Of a stretch of DNA of 64,000 bases, positions 42,988 through 52,049 are shown piece by piece. The DNA is taken from the NCBI RefSeq assembly GCF_042138895.1, contig NZ_JBHIKW010000002.1, forward strand, positions 372,001 to 436,000, given 5' to 3'. Position numbers and translations under genes: made by a program. The DNA is from Cedecea selenatireducens. GTDB lineage: Bacteria; Pseudomonadota; Gammaproteobacteria; Enterobacterales; Enterobacteriaceae. The notes under the pieces are model-generated. The model was not told where the DNA came from. It saw nothing but the letters and a program-made list of their open reading frames with translations, and ran no database searches. The number at the start of each line of letters is the position of its first letter. Position 1 is the stretch's first letter.

Positions 42988-45048
42988 ATGGGTCAGGATA
43001 AGCTGTATATCGAAAAAGAACTGAGCTGGTTGTCTTTTAACGAACGCGTTCTGCAGGAAGCGGCGGACAAGCTCAACCCGTTGATTGAAAGGATGCGTTT
43101 TCTCGGCATCTATTCCAATAACCTCGATGAATTCTATAAAGTGCGTTTTGCGGAGCTAAAACGCCGCATTTTAATCAGTGAAGAACAGGGTTCCCCCTCC
43201 AACCAGCGTCACCTGTTGAATAAGATCCAGGCCCGGGTGCTAAAGGCCGATCAGGAGTTCGACGGCCTGTACAACGACCTGCTGCTGGAGATGGCGCGCA
43301 ATCAAATCTTCCTGATCAACGAACGCCAGCTTTCCGAAAACCAGCAAAGCTGGCTACGCAGCTACTTTAAGCATCAGCTTCGCCCGCACATCACGCCGAT
43401 TTTGATCAACCGCGATACCGACCTGGTGCAGTTCCTGAAAGATGATTACACCTATCTGGCGGTAGAAATTATTCGCGGCGACAGCATTCGTTACGCGCTG
43501 CTGGAAATCCCGTCTGATAAAGTACCGCGTTTTGTGAACCTGCCGCCGGAAGCGCCGCGCCGCCGTAAGCCGATGATCCTGCTGGATAACATCCTGCGTT
43601 ACTGCCTGGACGATATTTTCAAAGGGTTCTTCGACTATGACGCGCTGAACGCCTATTCGATGAAGATGACGCGTGACGCCGAGTACGACCTGGTCACCGA
43701 AATGGAGTCCAGCCTGCTGGAGCTGATGTCTTCCAGCCTGAAGCAGCGCCTGACCGCCGAGCCGGTGCGCTTTGTTTATCAGCGCGATATGCCGGATGCG
43801 ATGGTGGAGATGCTGCGCAACAAGCTGACCATCTCCAACTACGACTCGATCATTCCCGGCGGCCGCTACCACAACTTTAAAGACTTCATCGGCTTCCCGA
43901 ACGTCGGAAAAGCCAATCTGGTGAACAAGCCGCTGCCGCGCCTGCGCCATATAGGATTTGATAAGTTCCGGAACGGCTTCGATGCCATCCGCGAGCGTGA
44001 CGTCCTGCTTTATTACCCGTATCACACCTTCGAACACGTCCTTGAGCTGCTGCGTCAGGCCTCGTTCGACCCAAGCGTGCTGGCGATAAAAATCAATATC
44101 TACCGCGTGGCGAAAGACTCGCGCATTATTGACGCCATGATCCACGCCGCCCACAACGGCAAGAAAGTCACCGTGGTGGTAGAGCTGCAGGCACGTTTTG
44201 ACGAAGAAGCGAATATTCACTGGGCGAAGCGCCTTACCGAGGCGGGCGTCCACGTTATCTTCTCCGCGCCGGGCCTGAAAATTCACGCCAAGCTATTCCT
44301 TATCTCGCGTATGGAAGGCGAAGAGATTGTGCGTTATGCGCACATCGGGACCGGTAACTTTAACGAGAAAACCGCCCGGCTCTACACGGATTACTCGCTA
44401 TTAACCGCCGATGCACGCATCACCAACGAAGTGCGTCGCGTGTTTAACTTTATTGAAAACCCGTACCGGCCGGTGACCTTCGACTACCTGCTGGTGTCGC
44501 CACAGAACTCGCGCCGCCTGCTGTATGATTTGGTCGATCGCGAAATTAAGAACGCTCAAAACGGGCAGCCTGCGGGCATTACGCTGAAGCTGAATAACCT
44601 GGTGGACAAAGGCCTGGTGGACCGGCTTTATGCTGCGTCCAGCGTGGGCGTGAAGGTTAACCTGCTGGTGCGCGGGATGTGTTCTTTGATTCCAGAACTC
44701 GAAGGGATCAGCGATAATATTCGCGTGCTGAGCATCGTTGACCGTTACCTCGAGCACGATCGGGTGTATATCTTTGAAAACGGCGGCGATAAGAAAGTCT
44801 TCCTCTCTTCTGCCGACTGGATGACCCGTAACATCGACTACAGAATTGAAGTGGCCGTGCCGGTCCTCGATCCGCGCCTGAAGCAACGCATGCTCGATAT
44901 CATTGATATCCAGCTTAACGACACGGTGAAAGCGCGTATCATCGACAAAGAACTGAGTAATCGCTATGTACCGCGCGGCAATCGCCGTAAAGTGCGTTCG
45001 CAATTGGCGATCTACGATTATATTAAATCTCTGGAACAACCTGACTAA
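42988..45048 (+). CDS. ppk: Polyphosphate kinase 1
   Basis: Reversible synthesis of polyphosphate from ATP at the inner membrane. 686 residues, two fewer than E. coli. N-terminal helical domain (YIEKELSWLSFNERVLQEA, RFLGIYSNNLDEFYKVRFAE); C-terminal phospholipase-D-like catalytic halves with the autophosphorylated His433 in KIHAKLFLISR and His590 in LEHDRVYIFENGG. Start behind GTGAGGA. ppx follows after 23 bases, forming the classic ppk-ppx operon. Confidence 0.97.
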   Translation: MGQDKLYIEKELSWLSFNERVLQEAADKLNPLIERMRFLGIYSNNLDEFYKVRFAELKRRILISEEQGSPSNQRHLLNKIQARVLKADQEFDGLYNDLLLEMARNQIFLINERQLSENQQSWLRSYFKHQLRPHITPILINRDTDLVQFLKDDYTYLAVEIIRGDSIRYALLEIPSDKVPRFVNLPPEAPRRRKPMILLDNILRYCLDDIFKGFFDYDALNAYSMKMTRDAEYDLVTEMESSLLELMSSSLKQRLTAEPVRFVYQRDMPDAMVEMLRNKLTISNYDSIIPGGRYHNFKDFIGFPNVGKANLVNKPLPRLRHIGFDKFRNGFDAIRERDVLLYYPYHTFEHVLELLRQASFDPSVLAIKINIYRVAKDSRIIDAMIHAAHNGKKVTVVVELQARFDEEANIHWAKRLTEAGVHVIFSAPGLKIHAKLFLISRMEGEEIVRYAHIGTGNFNEKTARLYTDYSLLTADARITNEVRRVFNFIENPYRPVTFDYLLVSPQNSRRLLYDLVDREIKNAQNGQPAGITLKLNNLVDKGLVDRLYAASSVGVKVNLLVRGMCSLIPELEGISDNIRVLSIVDRYLEHDRVYIFENGGDKKVFLSSADWMTRNIDYRIEVAVPVLDPRLKQRMLDIIDIQLNDTVKARIIDKELSNRYVPRGNRRKVRSQLAIYDYIKSLEQPD

Positions 45049-45071
45049 CGCTCTCAGGCGAAGATAAAATT

Positions 45072-46613
45072 ATGCCGATATCAAACCATGCTCCACGGCC
45101 GCAGGAGTTCGCTGCGGTCGACCTCGGCTCTAACAGTTTCCACATGGTCATAGCCCGTGTGGTGGATGGCGCCATGCAAATCATTGGTCGCCTGAAGCAG
45201 CGCGTGCATCTTGCGGACGGCCTTGGCCCTGATAACAAATTAAGCGAGGAGGCCATGGAGCGTGGCCTCTCCTGTCTGGCGCTGTTTGCCGAACGCCTGC
45301 AGGGATTTGCAGCGGACAACGTGTGCATTGTGGGCACCCACTCGCTTCGCGAGGCCACCAACGCCGCCGAGTTTCTGAAACGCGCTGAAAAAGTCATCCC
45401 CTACCCGATTGAAATTATTCCCGGGAACGAGGAAGCGCGCCTGATTTTTATGGGCGTGGAACACACTCAGCCGGAAAGAGGCCGCAAGCTGGTAATTGAC
45501 ATCGGCGGCGGCTCCACCGAGCTGGTTATCGGTGAAGATTTTGAGCCAATGCTGGTCGAAAGCCGCCGTATGGGCTGCGTCAGCTTTGCGCAAAACTTCT
45601 TCCCCGGCGGGGTCATCACGCCGGAAAGCTTTAAGCGCGCCCGCATGGCGGCAATTCAGAAGCTGGAAACGCTTGCCTGGCAGTATCGCCTGCAGGGCTG
45701 GAAAGTAGCGCTGGGCGCCTCTGGCTCCATCAAGGCGGCGCATGAAGTGCTGATTGAGATGGGCGAGAAAGACGGGACTATCACCCCGGAACGCCTGGAA
45801 ATGCTGCAGCAGGAAGTGCTGAAGTTTAAAAACTTCGACGCCCTGAGCCTGCCTGGCCTGTCCGAAGAACGTAAAGCGGTGTTTGTGCCGGGGCTCGCGA
45901 TTCTGTGCGGCGTTTTTGACGCGCTCGCCATTCGTGAACTGCGTCTTTCAGACGGTGCGCTGCGCGAAGGCGTGCTGTACGAAATGGAAGGCCGTTTCCG
46001 CCATCAGGATATCCGTATTCGCACCGCGCAAAGCCTGGCGGAGCAGTACCATATCGACAGCGATCAGGCTCGCCGGGTGCTGGAAACCGTAGAGCTGCTT
46101 TATCAGCAGTGGGAAAAGCAGAATCACAAACTGGCTAACCTGCAGATGGCCGCGCTGCTGAAGTGGGCCGCGATGCTGCACGAAGTTGGGCTCAGCATCA
46201 ACCACAGCGGGATGCATCGTCACTCGGCCTATATTCTGCAAAACAGCAACCTGCCCGGCTTCAATCAGGAGCAGCAGATGCTGATGGCTTCCCTGGTGCG
46301 CTACCACCGCAAGGCCATTAAGCTGGACGATCTGCCGCGCTTTACGCTGTTTAAAAAGAAACAGTTCCTGCCGCTTATCCAGATTATCCGTCTTGCTGCG
46401 CTGCTGAATAATCAGCGGCAGGCCACCACCACGCCGCCGACGCTGGTGCTGGAAACCGACGATAATCACTGGACGCTGCGCTTCCCGCACGACTGGTTCA
46501 GCCAGAACACGCTGGTGCAGCTTGATCTGGAACGCGAGCAGCAGTATTGGGAAAGCATGACCGGCTGGAAGCTGACCATCGAGGAAGAGGCCGAAGCGGC
46601 GCTCTCCGCCTGA
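45072..46613 (+). CDS. ppx: Exopolyphosphatase
   Basis: Processive hydrolysis of terminal phosphate from polyphosphate. 513 residues of the ASKHA/GppA-Ppx family. Phosphate-binding motifs AAVDLGSNSFHMVIARV and VIDIGGGSTELVIGE; catalytic Glu region in GTHSLREATNAAEFL; HD-like C-terminal domain (MLHEVGLSINHSGMHRHSAYIL). Four bases separate its stop from that of the convergent pdeF gene. Confidence 0.96.
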   Translation: MPISNHAPRPQEFAAVDLGSNSFHMVIARVVDGAMQIIGRLKQRVHLADGLGPDNKLSEEAMERGLSCLALFAERLQGFAADNVCIVGTHSLREATNAAEFLKRAEKVIPYPIEIIPGNEEARLIFMGVEHTQPERGRKLVIDIGGGSTELVIGEDFEPMLVESRRMGCVSFAQNFFPGGVITPESFKRARMAAIQKLETLAWQYRLQGWKVALGASGSIKAAHEVLIEMGEKDGTITPERLEMLQQEVLKFKNFDALSLPGLSEERKAVFVPGLAILCGVFDALAIRELRLSDGALREGVLYEMEGRFRHQDIRIRTAQSLAEQYHIDSDQARRVLETVELLYQQWEKQNHKLANLQMAALLKWAAMLHEVGLSINHSGMHRHSAYILQNSNLPGFNQEQQMLMASLVRYHRKAIKLDDLPRFTLFKKKQFLPLIQIIRLAALLNNQRQATTTPPTLVLETDDNHWTLRFPHDWFSQNTLVQLDLEREQQYWESMTGWKLTIEEEAEAALSA

Positions 46614-46617
46614 CGCC

Positions 46618-48876
46618 CTACTCCAGCCCCTTTGCGTCTTCCGGCGTAGAGGGGCTTTGTTCTTCTACAAGGCTCTCCAGCGGCTGAGGGCGACCAATCA
46701 AATACCCCTGAACATAGTCCATGCCCATCGCCCGCACGGCATCCTTCAGCTCCTGCGTTTCAACATACTCCGCCACGACCTGCATCTTCTTCATTCGTGC
46801 CAGTTGGCATATCGAACTCACCACCTGATAGTCCAGGCTGCTGGTCAAAATATTACGGATAAAGCTGCCGTCAATTTTCAGGATATCGGCGCTAAGCTCT
46901 TTCAGGCGCGCATAGCTGGCATAGCCGGTACCAAAATCGTCGATGGCAATCCGGCAGCCCATTCTTTGCAGCATCTTCAGCGTCACGTTGGCCTGTTCAA
47001 GGTTGGTTAACGAGTGGCTTTCCGTCACCTCAAAGACCAGTTGCCACGGTTCAATGCGGTACTTCGTCAGCAAATGCTGAACCTCTTCCGGAAGCTGGGA
47101 CTGGCATACCGAGGCGGGCGTCAGGTTAATGGCAAGCCTGCACCCCGGCAGGCTGTCGCGATGCTTATCCATAAACCGCAGGGCGGCATTCAGCACCCAG
47201 CGGTCAATGCGGGATGAAAGGCCAAACTCATGGGCAACGGGCAAAAAGAGATCCGGCGACAGCAGCTCGCCGTTGTCACCGCGCATTCTCAGCAGCACCT
47301 CATGATAGGCATCGCCCCGCAGCCCTTCGATACGCTGCGCCATCAGCACAAAACGGTCTTCGTCGAGCGCACTTTGCAGGCGGTTCATCATCTCAACTTT
47401 GCGTTTTACCGCATTTTGAATGTGGTTTGAGCCCTTTTGCTGCAGGCTTTCGGGCTGCTGGGTGGAGAGCGAAACCCCGGCCATGGTGCTTAACTCACCG
47501 AGCAATAAATAGAGATGGGAAACCGGATGGCGCACAAAACAGTAGCTGATGCCGATTTGCGGCTGCAGCGGCATCCCGTCCCACATGAAACGGAACCGCC
47601 TGGCGTGTTCGTACAGGGACTCAATTTTTTCCTGATGTGATTCATAGTTAAGGCGCAGGGCAAGATCGTGTCCCGAAAGGTTATACACCCTCTCGCCGGG
47701 CGACAGCTGACCGCGCAGATACTCAGCCAGCTGCTGTTTATATTGGATCCGCAGCAGGACGCCATAATTACGCCCAAGCAGCTCCAGCTCGGGAATAGAA
47801 ACAAACCCCAGCGCCGACCACGGAGCGTTCCCAAGGTCACGACATAACGCGCGTAGATTCGGCATCTGCATCATCGGGTCGATAAACGCGACGCGCCTTG
47901 CCTTGTAATGCAGAAAACGCTGCCGGGTGGTCACCGCCGCCATCAAATAAATGGTGATAGAAAAGACGGCATAGCAGGATGAGGCAATTGCCAGATGCAG
48001 CTGGAAGCCCATATCCGGCGGTAAATAGTTGTGGAACCCACTGCACAGAATAATCAGCACCACGGTCCAGACGTTGGTGATAAACAGGAAGCCAAAGCGC
48101 ATCGCTCCCCACAGCATAATGGGCAGGATAAGCGTCAGCGTATAATCGGTATTGAAAATGGTTTTGCTCTGGCTGATCGGGTACAGCAGCAGCCAAATAA
48201 GCAGACCAACGACCGCTCCCCACAGCAGCATTTCAGTCTGCGTAACGCCTTTTTGCCGCTGGGCACGCATTCGGGACCAAAAGCTTTTGATAAAGCGCGG
48301 GTGCACAATCATCCGCAATATAAAATAAAAGAACGGCAGCCCGGTTAATCCCCCAACCAGCACGGCCTGGAAATTAATTAATGTCCGGGTGCTCCACGGC
48401 GTGGTGGAAAGAATAGAAAAGCTGCGGTCGTACCAGCCGAAGAATAACGCCAGCTCATAGAACACCAGAAATAGCGCGGCATTCACCAGCACCAGCCAAA
48501 ACATGCGCTGGGCGGTAAGTTGAATCATGCCGAAGGTGACCGCACTGCGCCGCGGCACAAAGTAGCGGTAACAGCCCCAGCTAATCGCGATCGGCACGAT
48601 GAAGTGTAAAACGGCCAGCAGTGAAATCCACCCGCCTTCTGAGGGCAGGTAGCGAATCAGCAGAGCCAGAATGATGCCCGGAAAGGCAGCACGTCCAAAC
48701 AGCAAGAGGCTGGCGGTGAGCAGCGGGAGCGACATATACAGCAGGAAAACTCGCCCACCGTCCAGTACCGTTTGCGCGTTGAAGGTGACCACCAGCGGCA
48801 GCAGCAGGCTGGGGAGAATCAGGGGCAACGCCCACCACTTATTTTTTGAGTTTTTATACCAGCTAGCTAATTGCAT
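46618..48876 (-). CDS. pdeF: Cyclic-di-GMP phosphodiesterase PdeF (YfgF), MASE1-GGDEF-EAL
   Basis: A 752-residue inner-membrane protein. N-terminal MASE1-type region with about eight TM helices (1-310), a degenerate GGDEF domain (YNLSGHDLALRLNY, no GGDEF signature, so no cyclase activity expected), and a C-terminal EAL domain. The EAL motif reads EVLLRMR; INLTPAS, FEVTESHSL, IAIDDFGTGYASYARL, DILKIDGSFI and VVAEYVET are intact. Matches E. coli YfgF, an active phosphodiesterase linked to anaerobic surface phenotypes. A perfect FNR-like site lies 120 bases upstream. Confidence 0.94.
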   Translation of the reverse strand: MQLASWYKNSKNKWWALPLILPSLLLPLVVTFNAQTVLDGGRVFLLYMSLPLLTASLLLFGRAAFPGIILALLIRYLPSEGGWISLLAVLHFIVPIAISWGCYRYFVPRRSAVTFGMIQLTAQRMFWLVLVNAALFLVFYELALFFGWYDRSFSILSTTPWSTRTLINFQAVLVGGLTGLPFFYFILRMIVHPRFIKSFWSRMRAQRQKGVTQTEMLLWGAVVGLLIWLLLYPISQSKTIFNTDYTLTLILPIMLWGAMRFGFLFITNVWTVVLIILCSGFHNYLPPDMGFQLHLAIASSCYAVFSITIYLMAAVTTRQRFLHYKARRVAFIDPMMQMPNLRALCRDLGNAPWSALGFVSIPELELLGRNYGVLLRIQYKQQLAEYLRGQLSPGERVYNLSGHDLALRLNYESHQEKIESLYEHARRFRFMWDGMPLQPQIGISYCFVRHPVSHLYLLLGELSTMAGVSLSTQQPESLQQKGSNHIQNAVKRKVEMMNRLQSALDEDRFVLMAQRIEGLRGDAYHEVLLRMRGDNGELLSPDLFLPVAHEFGLSSRIDRWVLNAALRFMDKHRDSLPGCRLAINLTPASVCQSQLPEEVQHLLTKYRIEPWQLVFEVTESHSLTNLEQANVTLKMLQRMGCRIAIDDFGTGYASYARLKELSADILKIDGSFIRNILTSSLDYQVVSSICQLARMKKMQVVAEYVETQELKDAVRAMGMDYVQGYLIGRPQPLESLVEEQSPSTPEDAKGLE

Positions 48877-48996
48877 ACATCTTCGCCAAAATCCCTGTTC
48901 CTCTTCGGGTTTCTTCCGGATATCCTTTCCGGTTCGTTATTGCCCATCTCACTTCGGAGCGAAGGGCAAATTTTAGTTAGCTAAAATCAAGAATAA

Positions 48997-49010
48997 TTGA
49001 TGCAGATCAA
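48997..49010. promoter_or_regulatory. FNR-like site between pdeF and yfgG
   Basis: TTGATGCAGATCAA fits the FNR consensus TTGAT-N4-ATCAA perfectly. It is in the 340-base gap between the divergent pdeF and yfgG genes, nearer pdeF. The rest of this AT-rich gap shows no gene and presumably holds both promoters. Confidence 0.7.
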
Positions 49011-49216
49011 TATCAATCAATTGAATCACCGCTAATGGTGAAATTCAGACTTTGCCCGCTATAGCTTAGTTCACAATAAATTCATCCCACGCAGTGAATG
49101 CCCACTAATCATTCAACTGGCCCATTTTTACATGATGAATAATTGACCTGCGTTGTTCAGTGTGACTAAATACCCCCGTCGCCCGCAGCTGCCGGGCTAA
49201 TCTCAAGGACCCTTGC

Positions 49217-49408
49217 GTGACACAGGTTACGACTATGCAGAGACGAAACCGTTTTAATAATCGCATGACCCGCATTATTCTGCTCATCAGTTTTCTGTTC
49301 TTTTTTGGTCGCTTTATTTATTCCTCAATTGGCGCGTGGTATCACCATCAGGATAAAAAAGCGGAACCCCAACAAAGCAGCCAGCAGGTGGACAGCGCTA
49401 ACCGCTAG
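49217..49408 (+). CDS. yfgG: Small membrane protein YfgG
   Basis: A 63-residue single-pass protein: basic N-terminus (TQVTTMQRRNRFNNRMTR), one TM helix (IILLISFLFFFGRFIYSSIGAW), and a polar Gln/Ser-rich tail. Same length and layout as E. coli YfgG, which also adjoins yfgF. GTG start with AAGGA 8 bases upstream. A role in nickel/cobalt tolerance has been reported for the E. coli protein; nothing in the sequence proves it here. Confidence 0.88.
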   Translation: MTQVTTMQRRNRFNNRMTRIILLISFLFFFGRFIYSSIGAWYHHQDKKAEPQQSSQQVDSANR

Positions 49409-49509
49409 CCCGTGCGCCTCTCCAGAGCTTTGCCTTCTTTTCAGCGATCGGGCTGCCCGTTAAGACTTGTTCAAACATGCTCAAGCCCCGGTTCATAAGC
49501 GTCCTCACC

Positions 49510-49540
49510 TTGACCTTAGGTTAACTTTAGGTTGTAAAGT
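49510..49540 (+). promoter_or_regulatory. SoxR/MerR-type promoter of the VOC gene
   Basis: TTGACC (-35) and TAAAGT (-10) are separated by 19 bases, the overlong spacer typical of MerR-family-activated promoters. The spacer region carries CCTTAGGTTAACTTTAGG (49514-49531), a 15/18 match to the SoxR box CCTCAAGTTAACTTGAGG. The start codon is 33 bases downstream. Suggests redox-stress activation by SoxR; inferred from the motif and spacing. Confidence 0.7.
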
Positions 49541-49572
49541 CGCGCCATCAAAAATAGCTGATTAGGCGAACT

Positions 49573-49992
49573 ATGGAACACATTGATGTTGGCTTTACCC
49601 ACGTCGCATTTATGGTGAAGGACCCGGATAAAAGCGTTGATTTCTACCTCCGCTACACCGCCATGAAGGTGATTCACCACCGCGAACCCAACCTGCCTGA
49701 TGCGCGCAAGGTCGCCTGGCTAAGCGATCGTACCCGGCCTTTTGCGCTGGTTCTGGTGCAGGCAGATAACCACACCGACACGCCGCTGGGAAGCTTTGGT
49801 CACCTGGGCGTGGCCTGCGCGACGAAAGAAGAAATCGATTTAAAAACGGACATGGCAAGAGCCGAAGGCGTGCTGCGCAGAGAGCCAGAACAGCTGGGCG
49901 ACCCGGTCGGATACTTCGTGTTCTTTGCCGATCCTGACGGCAACACGCTTGAACTCTCTTACGGCCAGCGGGTAGGACTTGAATCAATGTAA
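49573..49992 (+). CDS. VOC-family (glyoxalase/dioxygenase superfamily) protein
   Basis: A 139-residue vicinal-oxygen-chelate protein with two beta-alpha-beta-beta-beta units: VGFTHVAFMVKDPDKSVDFYLRY, and FGHLGVACATKEEID ending in YFVFFADPDGNTLELSYGQ. The metal-ligand positions H (FTHVAF), H (GHLGV) and E (NTLELS) are present, so it may be a metal-dependent lyase or dioxygenase. The substrate is unknown. A SoxR-like promoter precedes it, which would make it a detoxification enzyme for redox-active compounds or aldehydes. Monocistronic, with its own terminator. Confidence 0.83.
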   Translation: MEHIDVGFTHVAFMVKDPDKSVDFYLRYTAMKVIHHREPNLPDARKVAWLSDRTRPFALVLVQADNHTDTPLGSFGHLGVACATKEEIDLKTDMARAEGVLRREPEQLGDPVGYFVFFADPDGNTLELSYGQRVGLESM

Positions 49993-50000
49993 CGCGCTCT

Positions 50001-50024
50001 GGGCGGTAGAAAATCGCCCTTTTT
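50001..50024 (+). terminator. Rho-independent terminator of the VOC gene
   Basis: GGGCG-N9-CGCCC followed by five T's, 8 bases past the stop codon. Confidence 0.8.
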
Positions 50025-50180
50025 GTTCCTTCTCACCATCCCTTATTTCCCCGCTTATCAGCGCCTTGTCTTAAAGCATTTTCTGTTCTAAGCATAGCAA
50101 TTTATATTCCTATGGGGTTTAGCGGCGAGGATTTACTCTCTGCTCAATTCAACGGTTAATTGCGGGCAGTGATTGGTTAA

Positions 50181-51182
50181 ATGAGTGGAAAATCCTCAGT
50201 CTATTTGCATGAAGAACAGCGGGAATTTGTCAGTAAACTGCGGCGTTCCTGGCTTTGGCGCACGGAGTTGCCAACCTGGCTGCTGATTATCACCATTTAT
50301 GGCGGATGGTTTGCCACCGTTGCCTGGTGGAAAACGATTGGCCTGTTCCCGGCCACGCTGCTGCTCATCTGGTTTGCCACCTGGTACATGTCGCTGCAGC
50401 ATGAGCTGCTGCACGGCCATCCGACCCGCTTCCCTCGCCTTAACCAGCTGTTTGGGCTGATGCCGTTTTCTATTTGGTATCCGTACGGCACCTATCGTGA
50501 CCTGCATCTTAAACATCACCAGGATGAAGACCTGACCGTGCCGGAAACGGACCCGGAAAGTTACTACTTTACCCGTCGCCGCTGGCAGCATTTTAGCGGC
50601 GTTCAGCGCCTGCTGGTGCGCCTGCGTAACACCTTCCCCGGCAGGCTAATGTTAACGCCGGTGCTGACGATGCGCTGGACGGTGGTCAATATCTGGGACT
50701 CTTTTCGCAGCGGCAACCGCCCGGCGATGGTCATGTGGACGGTGCATCTTCTGCTGCTTATCCCGGTTCTTGGCTGGCTGGTAAAACATGATTTCTCGGT
50801 GGTTTATTACCTTTTGGTGGTGACCTGGCCGATGCTGGCGATGACAAAAGTTCGTTCTTTCTTTGAACATCGCGCGGCGGAAGATCCTGAAGCGCGTACC
50901 GTAATTAACGAAGCGGGGATGTTCTGGCGCCTGCTGTTTTTAAACCTTAACTATCACTCCGTGCACCACGATTTACCCGGTATCCCCTGGTACGGGCTGC
51001 CAACGGTTTACCGCGCCTATAAAGAAGAGTACCTGAAGCGCAACCAGGGCTTCTTTGTGAACGGCTACGGCGAGCTGATGCGTGAACACCTGATTAAGCC
51101 GATTCAGGTAGAGATTAACCCGTTCTTCCCGGACGGCCGCCTGGCGCAGGACAGCGTGCAGCAGGAGAAAGCCCATGAGTAA
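50181..51182 (+). CDS. Membrane fatty-acid desaturase/hydroxylase family protein
   Basis: A 333-residue integral-membrane diiron protein. Three His boxes are present: HELLHGHP (about 74-81), HLKHHQDED (about 112-120) and NYHSVHHD (about 256-263). Hydrophobic spans flank them (LPTWLLIITIYGGWFATVAWW, TIGLFPATLLLIWFATWY, HLLLLIPVLGWLV, YYLLVVTWPMLAM). Oxygenates or desaturates a hydrophobic substrate; which one cannot be told. It overlaps the downstream PhnD-like gene by 8 bases, so the two are coupled. Not found next to yfgG in E. coli. Confidence 0.85.
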   Translation: MSGKSSVYLHEEQREFVSKLRRSWLWRTELPTWLLIITIYGGWFATVAWWKTIGLFPATLLLIWFATWYMSLQHELLHGHPTRFPRLNQLFGLMPFSIWYPYGTYRDLHLKHHQDEDLTVPETDPESYYFTRRRWQHFSGVQRLLVRLRNTFPGRLMLTPVLTMRWTVVNIWDSFRSGNRPAMVMWTVHLLLLIPVLGWLVKHDFSVVYYLLVVTWPMLAMTKVRSFFEHRAAEDPEARTVINEAGMFWRLLFLNLNYHSVHHDLPGIPWYGLPTVYRAYKEEYLKRNQGFFVNGYGELMREHLIKPIQVEINPFFPDGRLAQDSVQQEKAHE

Positions 51183-51972
51183 GCTTATCTCTCTGCCGAT
51201 GTACGACGTGCACCATCCCGATACCGAAGCGCTGTTAGCCGCGCTGCGACAGCTGCTGAGTGAAGAAGGACTGGACGGCGACGGCCTGCTTTATAGCGAG
51301 CCCGAAGACCGCCTGAGCCACTGGCAGGATCCCCAACTGCTGCTCAGCCAAACCTGTGGTTATCCGCTGCGCGCCCTGCTGCCCAATGTACAGGTCGTCG
51401 GTACATTTCATTATCAGGCCGCAGGCTGCGAAGGATTTAACTACAGCAGCCAGCTGATTGTCCGGGCATCTGACGCAGGAAAAACGCTGGCAGATTTTCG
51501 TGGCAAGCGGGTCGTCTGCAACAGCGACGATTCCCAGTCCGGCTATCATGGCCTGCGCAGCCTCGTCGCACCGCTGCAGAGAGACGGTAAGTTCTTCTCG
51601 GACATCGCGTTTAGCGGCAGCCACCGCCAGTCGCTGGCCGAAGTTCAGGCCGGCACCAGCGATATTGCCGCCATTGATGCAGTGACCCTGGCCCTGGTTG
51701 CTCGCCATGAGCCGGAACGCGTAGCAGGCCTGGTTTCTATCGGCACAACCGCGCTGGCTCCGGGTTTACCAATGATCACCTCGGCGCAAACCTCCGCCGT
51801 GGAGCTGGAGCAGTTGCGTGGCGCGTTGCAGCGGCTGGTTAGCGAACCTGAGTGGCAAGCCGTGCGAGAGGCGCTGCTGATTGAGGATTTTACCGCGACG
51901 CAGCGTGAGGATTATCAGCCTATTAGCGATGCCGCGCAGAAAGCAGCGGCGAGTGGCCTGGTGAGGCTTTAG
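51175..51972 (+). CDS. PhnD/SsuA-like substrate-binding-fold protein lacking a signal peptide
   Basis: 265 residues of the phosphate/phosphonate-binding-protein (type 2 PBP) fold: LISLPMYDVHHPDTEALLAAL, LLLSQTCGYPLRALLP, ADFRGKRVVCNSDDSQSGYHGLR (split here at residue-rich loops), SGSHRQSLAEVQAGTSDIAAIDAVT. The N-terminus starts directly in the first beta strand (MSKLISLPMYDV) with no signal sequence, and no ABC ATPase or permease gene is adjacent. It is therefore probably cytoplasmic: a binding or sensor protein, or an enzyme built on this fold. Translation is coupled to the desaturase gene. Function unknown. Confidence 0.75.
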   Translation: MSKLISLPMYDVHHPDTEALLAALRQLLSEEGLDGDGLLYSEPEDRLSHWQDPQLLLSQTCGYPLRALLPNVQVVGTFHYQAAGCEGFNYSSQLIVRASDAGKTLADFRGKRVVCNSDDSQSGYHGLRSLVAPLQRDGKFFSDIAFSGSHRQSLAEVQAGTSDIAAIDAVTLALVARHEPERVAGLVSIGTTALAPGLPMITSAQTSAVELEQLRGALQRLVSEPEWQAVREALLIEDFTATQREDYQPISDAAQKAAASGLVRL

Positions 51973-52049
51973 AGTACCAGGTTTTACCTTCTCCCATAGA
52001 GAGCCATGCCGCAAACACAAATACCCATGATTATATAGGGGCTACTAAG

